A stretch of DNA of 64,000 nucleotides from Bog-756 sp963833585 (GCA_963833585.1 CAWHYF010000003.1:496001-560000); one strand, 5' to 3'; counted from the first letter of the stretch, positions 8,817-19,217 are shown. Numbers and translations: made by a program. The notes: generated by a model not told the origin, from the sequence alone.

Positions 8817-9679
8817 GGGGCGACTACCTTTCGCTCGATGATGCCTGCACCGATCTCAGCGCCGGTTGGACTGGCCACCGCCCAGGCGGTTCGTGCTCAG
8901 CCACCTGGCACCTCTGTCGGCGAGAACTCACACCCGTTGATAATCGGTATGCCGCGGCCCTGCCACCGGCCTGGCCACTCCCCCAAGACTGCGCCACCGG
9001 ACGCGAGATGTCCATAGGCGATCAGATACCGCCGTCGAGTCGATTGGTTCGTCGGAGACCAGCGGGAACTGTGGCCGTGCGACGAGGCTCGCCAACAGCC
9101 CGTTCGCGCCCACATCACCATCGATTCGGTATCGATACATTTACGAAATCCCTGGTCCCGGGGCCATCCATCGTGACCATCAGATCCGTACGGGCGCGAC
9201 CGAGCGCTCAAATCAGTGGCGGAATTCCGTTGGTTCGACCGCCGCCCGGACCTCGACAAGGACCAAGGTGCTGGCAGGGGGGATACGCATCCGCCCAGGC
9301 GCAGCACTACTCAACGTCCGCGCCCTGCGGACGGAGTCCCGAGAGACCCGCCACCGGCATGGAACTTCTCGACCTCGGGCGTCGTGGCCGAAAGTAGTCC
9401 TGGCCTTGGCCCTGAGGCCGGCCGGACACCCCGGTTGTGTCCTACTGCTCCTCCATGCGGGGTGGCCTCTCGCCGTCGTCTCACTTCTTCCACCAGTTGT
9501 CCCCTACCCGTGTCGGCGGCGATCAGGCGAACGCCACGGCGAAATCCAGATCCCCGAACACGCCGACCGGCCGCAGAGGTGGCGGCGGCATTCCTCACGG
9601 CAAACGGAGGTCGATGTGGGCCCTGAGGTGGATGAGCCGTCGAGACCGGAGGCGTGCTCCGATCCTCGATGCCGTCGCA
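8817..9679. other. 863-bp region without a convincing gene
   Basis: Short open frames exist on both strands, but they overlap one another and their translations are Arg/Pro-rich with no recognisable domain. I see no tRNA, transposase remnant or long repeat. It may be decayed DNA, or the spacer between the oxidoreductase block and the lipoprotein block. Confidence 0.5.
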
Positions 9680-10618
9680 TCATCCTGAATCAGTGGTAGG
9701 GGAGGACACCACGCACCCGCTCCGAGGGATAGTGGTTGGACTGGATGTCGCTTGGCGAAGCGGCTGGAGGCCCAGGCTGGCCAATGGCTCCAGCAGGAGC
9801 CCGCGCGCGAACCGGAGGCTTCCATCGGACGGAGCGTCAGTGCCATTGGTGCCGGGGGCGTCACAGTGGATGGCGTCTGTACCGCCGAATCGAACCCGCT
9901 CACGACCGTTCACGCACGCCTCCCCCGTGCCCGGTTGGCACGGGAGGTAGAGCGTCCAGCCGAGGTGGGCACCAGAGATCGCTGCGGCCGCGCCGGTGTC
10001 ATAAGTCCATCCCATCGCCCGGGCGAGCCCGGACATCATGGTGTTGAAGGCAGGGTCCCCGTTGTAGCCGTACTGGGTATGTCCCTTCCAGCCCTCGGGG
10101 ATCCTCGGGTTTCTGGCTGGGATCGCCGACAGATAGACGCGTGCTCCGTTCCGTGTCGCCAGTGTCCCCATGCTGCGCAGTGCATCCCGATAGGCGACCG
10201 TGATCCTTGAGAGCGTGTACGCCGTAGTTGGTTTCGTGATGCAGGCGTGGACCGACAACCCGGGGTTTCCGGAGAAGGCAAGTACGACGGCCGCTGGCCG
10301 CTCGGAGTGCACTGCAGCCCGGAACGACAGATAGCGTCCCCCGAAGGCGGGTGGAGCACGGTACCCGGCCCAGAGATCACATGGGCTGGCGCCGACACCG
10401 GCGAGGACTGCAGTGACGGCTTCCGGCGGGGACAGGTTTGTAAGATCGGCGGTGGCAGCGGCGACCAGGGAGTCCCCGGCGACCAGTACGACTGGTTTCC
10501 CCCGGGCGCCGGACTCCGATCCGCCGCAACCTGGGATGCATAGTACGAACACCAGAGTCATGACCAGTGCGACTCGGACGGTTCCAGCGATCCTGCCGGT
10601 AGATCTGTGAGCGGACAC
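9680..10618 (-). CDS. secreted lipoprotein, SGNH/GDSL-hydrolase-like
   Basis: I place the start at the GTG at 10616-10618. This gives an Arg-containing n-region, a hydrophobic stretch (VALVMTLVFVLCIPGC) and a lipobox cysteine followed by GGSESG. The frame stays open upstream to 10828, but that part would be encoded by the dispersed repeat at 10712-10950, so I reject it. The mature protein opens with VVLVAGDSLVAAA, a GDSL-like nucleophile block of SGNH hydrolases, here probably on an extracellular acyl or sugar substrate. About 312 aa. Confidence 0.65.
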   Translation of the reverse strand: MSAHRSTGRIAGTVRVALVMTLVFVLCIPGCGGSESGARGKPVVLVAGDSLVAAATADLTNLSPPEAVTAVLAGVGASPCDLWAGYRAPPAFGGRYLSFRAAVHSERPAAVVLAFSGNPGLSVHACITKPTTAYTLSRITVAYRDALRSMGTLATRNGARVYLSAIPARNPRIPEGWKGHTQYGYNGDPAFNTMMSGLARAMGWTYDTGAAAAISGAHLGWTLYLPCQPGTGEACVNGRERVRFGGTDAIHCDAPGTNGTDAPSDGSLRFARGLLLEPLASLGLQPLRQATSSPTTIPRSGCVVSSPTTDSG

Positions 10619-11154
10619 GACGACAGTCAATATCGCCCTCGCTCGGACCTCCAGGGTCGAAAGGCCCCTTCGTACCAGGCCCCTCTCTCCGACGCGCCCT
10701 CCTACCGCCCCTGGTGTCCTGAGCCGCCCAGAGGGGAACTCATTTCTGAGGTCATTCGGCGATCTCCGCGCCTGACCGCCGGTCGATGGGGACGGACGAG
10801 CATCCGACTGGCTCAGATTCCCTGGCATCCCACCCGTGGGCTGATCGACATGAGCAAGGGGTCGCCACTCAAGTCAAGTGCCAGCTCCCCGGAATCCCAG
10901 AGTTTTGTGGTCGTGGCCCCGACTGCTTTGTCGAGAACCCGTAGTAGTGGGGTGTTCGTGGAAAGGTCTGACCTGAGTGAACGCGCACCCCAGATGGTGC
11001 GTTTCATACGCCCAAAGGCCCGAATTCCATGCGGAAGGGTAAAAGTCCTGCTCAGGACAGGGTTATGACCAGCTCGAGGGTATAGAGACTGCGATGGCGT
11101 AGCTCCCGGTCAGGATCGATGTCGCAAGTAATGCTGTTCGAGTGGGTTACGCAG
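10619..11154. other. 536-bp spacer holding the left dispersed repeat
   Basis: Apart from the ~240-bp repeat at 10712-10950 this spacer between two minus-strand lipoprotein genes has no supported gene. The promoter of the GDSL lipoprotein should lie within or next to the repeat. Confidence 0.5.
10712..10950 (+). repeat. left copy of a ~240-bp dispersed direct repeat
   Basis: The segment from TGGTGTCCTGAGC to GTAGTAGTGG aligns along its whole length with 35415-35660 in the same orientation. Identity by eye is about 80-85% with small indels. Shared blocks include CATCCGACTGGCTCA, GTGGGCTGATCGAC, GGGGTCGCCACTCAA and CCCAGAGTTTTGT. It encodes no plausible protein. The right copy lies against a decayed IS6-family transposase and a tRNA, so mobile-element origin is likely. 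Confidence 0.85.
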
Positions 11155-11922
11155 CTACGTGCCGCTCGAGAGCGTCGGGGCGGTGATCTGGACGGGCACG
11201 CCGAAGTCCGACAGCGTCGTGGTCGACGACTCGACCACCCCCTTGGGTGACTGGGGGCTGGTCGCCACCTGGGTGGCCTGGGTGCGCACGATGCGCCCGG
11301 CACGGTCGAGCCACACCGACAGCACGAACGGAGCGATGTGGATGATGTCGTCGTAGGGCTGGTTCTTCGAGCTCGTGAGCGGCACCGTTTGGGTGGAGGC
11401 GGGGATCGGGACCAGGTACTTGGTGGCTGGTTGTCCGCCCACCACCCCGCTGCCCGCTACCGTGACCGGCCCCGTCGTGGTGGTGAGGGCGCTGGTCTGC
11501 ACCGGTCCCAGGTAGGCGTACCCCTGGTGCACGTTCGTGCGCACCCAACCGCCCGGCCTCGACGAGGAGTTGAGGTAGAGGGTGTTCCCGAGGTAGATGG
11601 CGGACGTGGTCGGCGAGGTACCGTTGGCCGACGTCACCGTCCGGGTCACCACCAGGTCGGGACCGGCGAACGAGATGTGTCCGATGGAAGCCAGGTGATA
11701 CGCCTGCCCCGCCGTCGACCTGCTCGCCACACCGCCTGACCCACCATGCGAGTCGGTGATCGAGACGAGCTGCGCCGACCCCGCCGCCTCGGTGCGCCCG
11801 ACCGCCGCGTGAATGCGCCGGAGGGCGTCGGCAGACCCGGAGCCGTGCACCGCCGCAGAAGACCCACACCCCGCGACGAGCACGGCCAGCGCACCAATCC
11901 CCAGAGCCACGGACTTCTTCAT
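11155..11922 (-). CDS. putative lipoprotein of unknown function
   Basis: The ATG at 11920-11922 begins MKKSVALGIGALAVLVAGCGSS, a textbook lipoprotein signal with lipobox VAGC, so I reject the longer frame to 12009. The 255-aa protein has a mature region rich in Ser, Thr and Gly with alternating beta-strand-like segments (AGQAYHLASIGHISFAGPDL, NTLYLNSSSRPGGWVRT). This recalls the LppX/LprG/LolA-like fold that carries lipids, but I see no decisive motif. It stands alone on the minus strand. Confidence 0.7.
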   Translation of the reverse strand: MKKSVALGIGALAVLVAGCGSSAAVHGSGSADALRRIHAAVGRTEAAGSAQLVSITDSHGGSGGVASRSTAGQAYHLASIGHISFAGPDLVVTRTVTSANGTSPTTSAIYLGNTLYLNSSSRPGGWVRTNVHQGYAYLGPVQTSALTTTTGPVTVAGSGVVGGQPATKYLVPIPASTQTVPLTSSKNQPYDDIIHIAPFVLSVWLDRAGRIVRTQATQVATSPQSPKGVVESSTTTLSDFGVPVQITAPTLSSGT

Positions 11923-12265
11923 TACGAGGACGGTACCAAGCACGGGCCACGGTGCCTGCCACTCAGCACGGCCACCCGGTGAACTCTTCCCAGGCGGTGA
12001 CGACCTCACCCCGGCCGATCTGGTCCCTGGACGCGGAAAATCCCGGGCTCCGCAAGGGAAACCGGGACTTCGGTACTGCTACACCGTCACTTCCGTGAAC
12101 GGCCGGTAGTGGGCTACCGACATAACCGGCTGACCTGGTCGGACTGCGACCTGCTCTGAGTCATTTCCCACGCTATGGCCTTCGATTCCCACATTGCTGT
12201 GCACGCAACTAGTACTCAAGAATCCCTGGTGACGACACCGGATGGCGTTTTCGTCGCCCGCACGG
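11923..12265. other. 343-bp spacer without a gene; one small hairpin
   Basis: No supported gene. A perfect hairpin CGGTAG-TGGG-CTACCG lies at 12104-12119 but has no T-run, so I do not call it an intrinsic terminator. A weaker TCCCGG...CCGGGA pair is near 12050. The spacer holds the promoter of the downstream lipoprotein and the 3' region of the phosphorylase gene. Confidence 0.4.
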
Positions 12266-13132
12266 TCAGATGCTCCTGATCACATGCCCAATGGTGCGTC
12301 CGACCTTCGGTGCCTCGCGTTTGCCGACAGCGATGATCGAATCGGGTGACGCTGCGTCGATTTCCATGCCGGCAGCCATGTTCGTGACCAGGGAGAGCCC
12401 GAGGACCTCCGCCCCCATCTGTCGGGCGGCAATGGCTTCCAGCGCGCTGGACATACCCACCAGATCGGCACCAATCGTCCGCAACATCCTGATCTCCGCG
12501 GGGGTCTCGAATTGCGGCCCATGGACCTGGGCATAGACCCCCTCGGAGAGGGAGGGTTCGATATCAGCTACCAGTTGCCTGAGTCGCGGGGACCACGCAT
12601 CGACCAGGTCGACAAATGGACTCGGATGGCCGGCGCCTGTGGCCGTCCCGGCCAGGGGCGATGCACCCGTAAGATTGAGATGATCAGCGATCATCACCAG
12701 ATCGCCAGGCCGGAGTTCGGGCCGCAAGGATCCGGACGCATTGGTGATGATGAGCGTCCCGCATCCTGCTGCCACCGCCGTTCGGATCGGATGGGCGACC
12801 TCGATGGCGCTGTACCCCTCATAGAGGTGGAGACGGCCGAGAAAGGCCAACACGCTCAGGTCACCGATCTCGAGGGACCAGACCTCGGAGCGTTGATGAG
12901 ACACTACCGAGGGAGGGAATCCGGGCAGTATTCCCAAATCGTGTCGGGTCGAGACGGCACTGATGCTGGCGGCAGCGTCCGCCAGCCCGGTACCGAGGAT
13001 CACGGCAACATCGTGGTGACCGACCCCACTCAGCTCAGCCAACCGTGCCGCTGCCAGATTGGCCAACTCATAGGGATCGACCGCTCCGCTCGGCGGATCA
13101 TTGTCGGATGGGGTCCGTGCAGAGATGGTCAC
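12266..13132 (-). CDS. purine nucleoside phosphorylase
   Basis: Hallmarks of the trimeric PNP family are present: DVAVILGTGLAD near the N-terminus, GRLHLYEGYS, the ribose/base-binding block GPQFETPAEIRMLRTIGADLVGMS, and LSLVTNMAAG near the end. The enzyme cleaves purine nucleosides with phosphate for purine salvage. I choose the GTG at 13130-13132 (288 aa), which matches the normal length; an ATG at 13181-13183 is an alternative, but its extra residues look non-coding. It is divergent from the epimerase gene at 13226. Confidence 0.85.
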   Translation of the reverse strand: MTISARTPSDNDPPSGAVDPYELANLAAARLAELSGVGHHDVAVILGTGLADAAASISAVSTRHDLGILPGFPPSVVSHQRSEVWSLEIGDLSVLAFLGRLHLYEGYSAIEVAHPIRTAVAAGCGTLIITNASGSLRPELRPGDLVMIADHLNLTGASPLAGTATGAGHPSPFVDLVDAWSPRLRQLVADIEPSLSEGVYAQVHGPQFETPAEIRMLRTIGADLVGMSSALEAIAARQMGAEVLGLSLVTNMAAGMEIDAASPDSIIAVGKREAPKVGRTIGHVIRSI

Positions 13133-13225
13133 GCCGACATATTCGCAGCATTCGGCGGGTGTGGACGGGTGGGCGCCTACCATCGGGACGGTGATTGACG
13201 GCTCGAGGACCTGGGCAGTAGTGCC

Positions 13226-14284
13226 GTGAGAGTGCTGTTGACGGGCGCTGCGGGCTTCATCGGGCGGCATGTCCGGACGGCCTTGTCGGACCACGGGCAT
13301 GAGGTGGTCCCGATCGACCTCCTAGTGACCTCGGCTCATGGTGAGTCTGCTCAGGCCCCGGCGGGAGTGGAACGCCTCGATGTGCGGGACGAAGAAGCCA
13401 TGGAGCGCACTCTTCGCGGAGTTGACGTCGTCTGTCACCAGGCGGCGGTGGTCGGGGCCGGCGTTGATGCCAACGATGCACCTGCATTCGCCAGCCACAA
13501 TGACTTCGGCACGGCCGTGCTGCTCGCTTCCATGCATCGGGCCGGGTGTCGCCGCCTGGTGCTGGCCTCCTCGATGGTGGTCTACGGGGACGGCCAATAT
13601 CGGTGTGAGCGCCACGGCGTGGTCGAGCCTCCTCCCAGGCGTGAGGCCGACCTGCTGGAGGGGCAGTTCGACAGTCGCTGCCCCGTCGACGGTGAGGCGG
13701 TGGCGTGGGAGCTGGTCGGTGAGGACACGCCCCTCCGTCCGAGGAGCCTCTACGCTGCCAGCAAGCTGGCTCAGGAGCACTTTGCCCTGGCTTGGTCGCT
13801 GGGCTCGGGCGGCTCGGTGACCGCTCTGCGCTATCACAACGTCTACGGCGAGCACATGCCCCGGGACACCCCATACTCGGGTGTGGCGGCAATGTTCCGG
13901 TCATCGCTCGAGGCCGACGAGCCCCCTCGTGTCTACGAGGATGGCCACCAGACCCGCGACTTCGTACATGCCTCGGACATTGCCGAGGCCAATGTCAGAT
14001 CCGTGGAAGTGGAACTGGGGGGATTCACTCCGCTCAACGTGTGCTCAGGCCACCCCGTGACCATCGGCGAGGTGGCACTCTGCCTCTCGCAAGCCCGAAA
14101 CGGCCCACTTCCGGAAGTAACCGCGCAGTTCCGCTCGGGTGATGTCCGTCATATCGTTGCGGATCCGGCCAGGGCCGCAAAACTGCTCGGGTTTCGGGCC
14201 TCAGTCACCCCGACCGAAGGACTGGCAGAATTTGCCTGGGCGCCGCTCCGAGACGCCGCGTCGAGTGGGCCGCCACTTGTCTAA
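13226..14284 (+). CDS. NAD-dependent epimerase/dehydratase (extended SDR)
   Basis: This 352-aa extended short-chain dehydrogenase has the NAD motif VLLTGAAGFIGRHV at its start, a LASSMVVYGDGQ segment with the catalytic Ser/Thr, and the YAASK active-site Tyr-Lys pair. Such enzymes change NDP-sugars (4-epimerase, dehydratase or dTDP-rhamnose type). The start is a GTG. It opens a co-directional set with a GT2 glycosyltransferase and a DUF2064 protein, which suggests that it makes an activated sugar used by these neighbours. Confidence 0.87.
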   Translation: MRVLLTGAAGFIGRHVRTALSDHGHEVVPIDLLVTSAHGESAQAPAGVERLDVRDEEAMERTLRGVDVVCHQAAVVGAGVDANDAPAFASHNDFGTAVLLASMHRAGCRRLVLASSMVVYGDGQYRCERHGVVEPPPRREADLLEGQFDSRCPVDGEAVAWELVGEDTPLRPRSLYAASKLAQEHFALAWSLGSGGSVTALRYHNVYGEHMPRDTPYSGVAAMFRSSLEADEPPRVYEDGHQTRDFVHASDIAEANVRSVEVELGGFTPLNVCSGHPVTIGEVALCLSQARNGPLPEVTAQFRSGDVRHIVADPARAAKLLGFRASVTPTEGLAEFAWAPLRDAASSGPPLV

Positions 14285-14312
14285 CGGCCGGCGGCATCCG
14301 CATGGAGACTCG

Positions 14313-14954
14313 GTGACCGTTGTCATTCCCTGTCGGAATGAAGCCGGCTCGCTTCCGGGGGTCCTGGCGGCAGTACCGGCGGGCTACGCGACCCTGGTGG
14401 TGGACAACGGATCGGAGGACGGCACGGCGGCCGTGGCCAAGGCCCTGGGCGCCACGGTGGTGGACGAGCTCGCCCCGGGCTACGGCGCCGCCGTCCACGC
14501 CGGGATCGAGGCCGCTGCACCCTCGATCATCTGCATCCTGGACGGGGACGGTTCGCTGGACCCCGGCCAGTTGCCCATCCTCGTGGACCTGATCCGATCC
14601 GGCACCGACTTGGCCGTGGGCCGTCGGAGACCAGTGCGCCACTCGGGCTGGCCTCTGCATGCCCGAGCCGGAACCGCCGTGGTCGCCGCTCGACTCCGAT
14701 ACAGGTTCGGCCTACCGGTACACGACATCGGTGCGGTGCGGGCCGCCAGACGCGAGACGCTACTCGGCCTCGGGGTCGAGGACCGTCGATCGGGGTATCC
14801 GCTGGAGTTGTTGGTCCGGGCGGGCCGGACCGGGCTGCGTGTCGAGGAGCGGGACGTGACCTACCGCCCCCGGACCGCCGGCCGGTCGAAGGTTTCCGGC
14901 TCGCTCCTGGGCAGCACCGTCGCCACCTGGGACTTTTTGAAGGTGATCCGGTGA
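14313..14954 (+). CDS. family 2 glycosyltransferase
   Basis: The start is the GTG at 14313, with GGAG about 6 bases upstream; an open frame continues further back but overlaps the epimerase. The 213-aa protein is a compact GT-A enzyme: VTVVIPCRNEAGSLPGVL, then the donor-binding ILDGDGSLDP (the DxD-like site) near residues 70-80, with GAVRAARRETLL and YPLELLVRAGR later. It resembles dolichol-phosphate mannosyltransferase-like GT2 proteins. It overlaps the next gene by GTGA, implying coupled translation. Confidence 0.85.
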   Translation: MTVVIPCRNEAGSLPGVLAAVPAGYATLVVDNGSEDGTAAVAKALGATVVDELAPGYGAAVHAGIEAAAPSIICILDGDGSLDPGQLPILVDLIRSGTDLAVGRRRPVRHSGWPLHARAGTAVVAARLRYRFGLPVHDIGAVRAARRETLLGLGVEDRRSGYPLELLVRAGRTGLRVEERDVTYRPRTAGRSKVSGSLLGSTVATWDFLKVIR

Positions 14955-15631
14955 GTCCCCACCCCTGCGCGATCCTGGTGGTGGCCAAGGCGCCGGTGGC
15001 CGGACTGGCCAAGACCAGGTTGATGTCGCGCTTCGGTCCAGAAGGGGCCGCTGACCTGGCCGCGGCCGCCCTCCTCGACACCCTGGCCGCGGTCTCGGAT
15101 GCCGACGTCGACCTCCGGATCGTCGCCCTCACCGGGGACCTCACCGCCGCACCGCGGAGCGACGACATCGCCTCGGCACTGGAGGGCTTCACGGTGATCC
15201 CCCAACGAGGCGTCGGATTTTCCGAGCGCCTGGTGAGTGCTCACTCTGAGGCGGCGACTCTGGCCGGTCGGCCCGTGCTTCAGATCGGCATGGATACCCC
15301 TCAGGTCACACCAGGACTCTTGTCCGACGCGGCCCAACTGCTGGTTGACGGCGCTGTCGACGCCGTCCTCGGTCCCGCCGTGGACGGGGGCTGGTGGGCT
15401 CTCGGCCTTTCCGATCCGTCCACCGCGACGGTCTTGAGGGACGTACCGATGTCTAGGGCCGATACCGGTGCTCTCACCCTCGCTGCCCTCGAGAGTCGTG
15501 GTGCGTCCGTGGCCCCCCTGTCCGAGCTCACCGATGTGGACTTCGCCGACGACGTCTGGACGGTGGCCGACGGACTCGGTGATCGCTCCCGCTTCCGCCA
15601 AACCGCTGACCGATACCGCCTGCCCCGATGA
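14951..15631 (+). CDS. DUF2064 / TIGR04282-type glycosyltransferase-like protein
   Basis: This 226-aa protein opens with CAILVVAKAPVAGLAKTRL, the nucleotidyl/glycosyltransferase-A-like motif of DUF2064. Further on are LQIGMDTPQVTPGLL and VLGPAVDGGWWALGL, family hallmarks. Members are paired with GT2 enzymes in many actinobacterial sugar loci and are thought to be nucleotide-diphosphosugar transferases; the acceptor is unknown. GTG start overlapping the GT2 stop by 4 bp. Confidence 0.85.
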   Translation: MSPHPCAILVVAKAPVAGLAKTRLMSRFGPEGAADLAAAALLDTLAAVSDADVDLRIVALTGDLTAAPRSDDIASALEGFTVIPQRGVGFSERLVSAHSEAATLAGRPVLQIGMDTPQVTPGLLSDAAQLLVDGAVDAVLGPAVDGGWWALGLSDPSTATVLRDVPMSRADTGALTLAALESRGASVAPLSELTDVDFADDVWTVADGLGDRSRFRQTADRYRLPR

Positions 15632-15654
15632 CCGGGGGCTACCGGACCTGCCGC

Positions 15655-17060
15655 CTACCAGGCGGTGAAGAGCAGGCTGTTGATCAGCAGGGCCCCGAGC
15701 GCCTGGAGGCCTAGGCAGAACCGGTGGCTCCGGCGTGGCAACAGGGCCGGCGCCGCCACCAGCCACACTGCGAACGGTAGCCAGATCCGCTCAGTTTCCG
15801 CCTTGCTCAATCCGCTCACATCTGCGGCCAGGACCACCACGACGAACGCCACCAGCAGTACGTTGATCCCGGTCCGGGTCCGCAACGCGGTGGCGTCGAA
15901 GGCCCGTCGTAGTCCGGTGGCCGCGGCGATCCCGATGGCGCAGGCCAGTGAGGCGAGGTTCCCCCACACCCAGTAGGTGAACGGTCTCTCAGCGGCGATC
16001 CCGGACCAATACCGTTGACGCACCAGGGAGAGCCCGTCGAACCACCAGAATCCGAAGGCCGTGAACGTCAGGGCCACGGCCGCCGCCCCCAGGACCGCCC
16101 CGATCAGGGGCCGGTAGTTGCCGGTGACGGCCACCACGGCCAGTACCGGCACGACCACGAGGATCAGCCCGTAGTCGAGGTAGATCGAGCAGCACAGCAG
16201 TACCCCGGCGCCCACGGCCCCAGTGACGGGGAACCGCAGGTGGCCGGCCGACGCCAGCGCCAGCAGGGCCAACCCCCACGCCGCCACCCCGGCAAAGTAG
16301 GCATCGGCGGAGACGGCAATCCAGATGGCCACCGGACCGAGGGCCACGAAGGGCGCCACCCTGCGGGCCATCCCCTCGCCGCTCAGGGCCCGGATCGTGA
16401 TGAGCACGGCGGCGGCTGCGAACTGGTGCCCACCACCACGCAGAACATGCTGGCCCAGGCCGGGCCGCCCAGGCCGACACGATCGAGGCCGACGAACGTC
16501 AACAGGGCTCCCACCGGGTTCCCGGCCACGGAGATGGGCCACGCGCCGGTTCCGTCCACGATGTGCGAGGCGAACCCATGGATCAGGCCGGTCGACACTC
16601 GTCACCCGAGTGGCGGTGGACACATAGTTCGGAGGGTCCGCCCATCCGCCCCACCACTCCTTTGTGCCAGCCGTAGGTGAGGGCGAGGGACATGGCCCAG
16701 GCGGCCGAGGTCGCCCACGAGCAGAGCACCAGCGGACGCCACGGAGCGGTCCTAGCCATCGTCGGACCCCACACTACGACGGCCAGCGCCACGATCACGG
16801 CGCACACGGTGGCCCAGCCGGCATGGGGCATCCACTGCCCGAGGATGGGTGCGGTCTGGGCCAGTTCCTTGTACTGAGCGGCGGTCTGGTCCGTCACAGG
16901 GGTCAGCCAGTCCCAGATGGAGGTGGGGGACGACGAACGCCACCACCACCAGGGCCACGACGACCGAACCCCAGATGAGGTCGTAGGCGTACCGGCCGAG
17001 CCACGACCGGTGGGGCCTCTTCACGGGCTCGCGGTGTTCGGCGCTCAGGGCTTGCGGCAC
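15655..17060 (-). pseudogene. polytopic membrane protein (GT39/87-like) split by several frameshifts
   Basis: Fragments in different frames join into one ~465-aa membrane protein. The order is a cytoplasmic N-terminus (KRPHRSWLGRYAYDLIW), a helix VVVALVVVAFVVP, then WDWLTPVTDQTAAQYKEL, an external loop with THGF-like SHIVDGTGAWPISVAGNPVG, and about eight C-terminal helices ending near 15655. Breaks lie near 16925 (one extra C in a C-run), 16632, 16605 and 16428. All fragments are otherwise free of stops, so the gene may be intact with consensus errors. The AGNPVG loop resembles the AGHPPG of polyprenyl-linked sugar transferases. Start at 17060 is inferred. Confidence 0.7.
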
Positions 17061-17259
17061 CAGCGCACAGTAGCCCTCGCCGGTCCCGGCAACTTGGGGC
17101 CTCCACCGCCGTCCGAGCCATTGGTGTAACGGAATCGTCTGGATCGAGACTGCAGTAGGTGAAGCTTCATTTGTCCGGATGATCTCGAGCGAGGTGAGGT
17201 GGGCGTGAGAGTGCCGGGAGCGTGACCGTTGACTGAGCCCGTCGAGGACGAGCAGACCG

Positions 17260-18595
17260 ATGCCCGCGGTCCCGGGGAAGAGCGGATCGACCCGCCAGCC
17301 CGAGTACGGATTTCCCCGGCGGCTGTGGAAGAAACTCGAAGAACGGCCGCCTCCCGGGATCCCCCCCAGACATGCCTGGCGGAGCCCTCTCCGTGGTCCA
17401 TGGCTCACCTCGGTGTTCGGCTTCCTCCTGCTGATCTCGCTTCCCCTGGTGATCCTGACCGGACTTCTGGACTGGATCGCCTACGGCCCGAAGCTCCACC
17501 AGGCCATCCCGGCCCACGTCGGGTTCCTGCACCTGCCCTACTTCGACTGGCCGACCCGTCCGGCCTGGCTGTTCCAGCTGACCGAGGGTCTCCACGTCGG
17601 ACTCGGCCTCGTCCTGATCCCGGTGGTCCTCGCCAAGCTGTGGTCGGTGATGCCCAAGCTGTTCACCTGGCCCCCGGCTCGGTCGGTAGCCCACGTGCTC
17701 GAACGCCTGTCCCTGATCCTCATCGTCGGCGGCATCGTCTTCGAGATGGTCACCGGGCTGCTCAACATCCAGTACGACTACATCTTCGGCTTCAGCTTCT
17801 ACACGGCGCACTACTTCGGGGCCTGGGTCTTCATCGTCGGTTTCGTGGTGCACGTCTCGCTGAAGTTCCCGACCATGGTGCGGAGCCTTCGTTCGCGCTC
17901 TCTGCGCACCGAGCTCCGCACGTCGCTGGCCGACACCAAGCCCGAGATGGCGGACGAGGACGGTCTGGTTCCCGTCGACGCCTTCCCCGCCCACCATCAG
18001 CCGCCGGGGAGCGCTGGCCCTGGTCGGGGGAGGGTCCTTGCTGGTTGCCGTCCTCACCGTCGGTCAGAGCATCGGCGGCGTCGCCCGGAATGCCGCTCTA
18101 CTCCTGCCCCGCGGGCGCTCGTACGGCCGCGGGCCCAACGACTTCCAGGTCAACAAGACCGCGGTAGCCGCTCAGATCGACCCCGCCGACACCGGAGCAG
18201 GCTGGAGGCTGTCCCTCAGCGGTGGTTCGGAACCGGTGACCCTGACCCGTCCCATGCTGCAGGCCATGGCCCAGCACACGGCCGATCTGCCCATCGCCTG
18301 CGTCGAGGGGTGGTCGACTACCCAGCGGTGGACCGGGGTCCGGTTGGCCGATCTGGCCCGTTTGGCCGGTGTGCCCGCCCCGGCTTCGGCCCACGTGCGG
18401 TCCCTGGACCCCGGAGGGTTCGGGCAGGCTCGGCTGCAGTCCAACCAGGTGCTGGATCCCGATGCCCTCCTGGCCCTGAAGGTGAACGGCGCCGATCTCT
18501 CGCCCGACCACGGTCATCCCGCCCGGATCATCGTTCCCGCCCTGCCCGGGGTGCACTGCACCAAGTGGGTCACGTCGATCGATTTCGAGGCTTGA
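17260..18595 (+). CDS. cytochrome b561-like / molybdopterin oxidoreductase fusion, frameshifted near 17990
   Basis: The N-terminal ~235 residues form a b-type cytochrome with four membrane helices (LTSVFGFLLLISLPLVILTG and following) and histidines for haem. A one-base shift in the C-rich stretch near 17990 leads into a second domain with an SRRGALALVGGGS signal-anchor-like start, then LPIACVEGWSTTQRWTG with the molybdenum-ligand cysteine of the sulfite-oxidase fold and PALPGVHCTKWV at the end. Adding one C joins the two domains. It fits a membrane-anchored reductase with a built-in haem b electron donor. Confidence 0.8.
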
Positions 18596-18596
18596 G

Positions 18597-19160
18597 ATGC
18601 GCCGGTTGATCGCCCACATCAAGCGCCACTACGGCGGTCATCCCCTGCACCTGGTGACCCTGTTGGCCTGTTTCGCCTTCGTCGGGTACGTGATCAGCGT
18701 CATGGGACCGAAGCAACTGTGGAACTCGCGGGTGTGGTGGCAGTCCATCCTGGTGTGGTTCCTCGGCGCCATCGTCCTCAACGACCTCCTGCTCTTTCCC
18801 TTCTACGCCCTGGCCGACAGATCGCTCCATGCCGGGTGGAGGGCCATCACCGGCCGCCTTCCGGAGCGGAACCCTCGGGTGCCGGTCATCAACTACCTCC
18901 GGGTCCCGGCCCTGGCCAGCGGGCTGCTGTTCGCCATGTTCTTCCCCGGGATCATCAAACAGGGTTCGGCTGCGTACCTCCGGGCCACCGGCCTGACCCA
19001 GGCCCCGTTCCTCGACCGGTGGCTTCTGATCACCGCAGTGCTGTTCGGCACCAGTGCGGTGGCGTACGCCGTCCGCTCCGCGCTGGTCGGCCGACGCCAA
19101 CGCCGAGCGGCGAGGCCACCGGCACTCGCGTCAGGAGTCGAACCTCTCATGAACCCATGA
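18597..19160 (+). CDS. small polytopic membrane protein of the MoCo/sugar cluster
   Basis: The start codon lies one base after the stop of the fusion gene (TGAGATG), so the two are coupled. The 187-aa protein has about four hydrophobic helices (LVTLLACFAFVGYVISVM, SILVWFLGAIVLNDLLLF, ASGLLFAMFFPGII, LLITAVLFGTSAVAYAV) and a basic C-terminus. I recognise no family. Its position suggests a partner of the cytochrome b/MoCo enzyme. Confidence 0.75.
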   Translation: MRRLIAHIKRHYGGHPLHLVTLLACFAFVGYVISVMGPKQLWNSRVWWQSILVWFLGAIVLNDLLLFPFYALADRSLHAGWRAITGRLPERNPRVPVINYLRVPALASGLLFAMFFPGIIKQGSAAYLRATGLTQAPFLDRWLLITAVLFGTSAVAYAVRSALVGRRQRRAARPPALASGVEPLMNP

Positions 19161-19217
19161 ACGCCGACGCCACCGCGGTGCTCCGTTCCAATCGTCCGCG
19201 GGCATACCCCGACCACG

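Noticed and set aside
8817..9679. Possible genes in the gene-poor region
   Set aside because: All open frames are short, overlap each other and give Arg/Pro-rich translations without recognisable domains or good ribosome sites.
10619..10828. Upstream extension of the GDSL lipoprotein frame
   Set aside because: It would be encoded by the dispersed repeat and puts a normal lipoprotein signal in the middle of the protein.
12104..12119. Hairpin as an intrinsic terminator
   Set aside because: The stem is only six pairs and no T-run follows on either strand.
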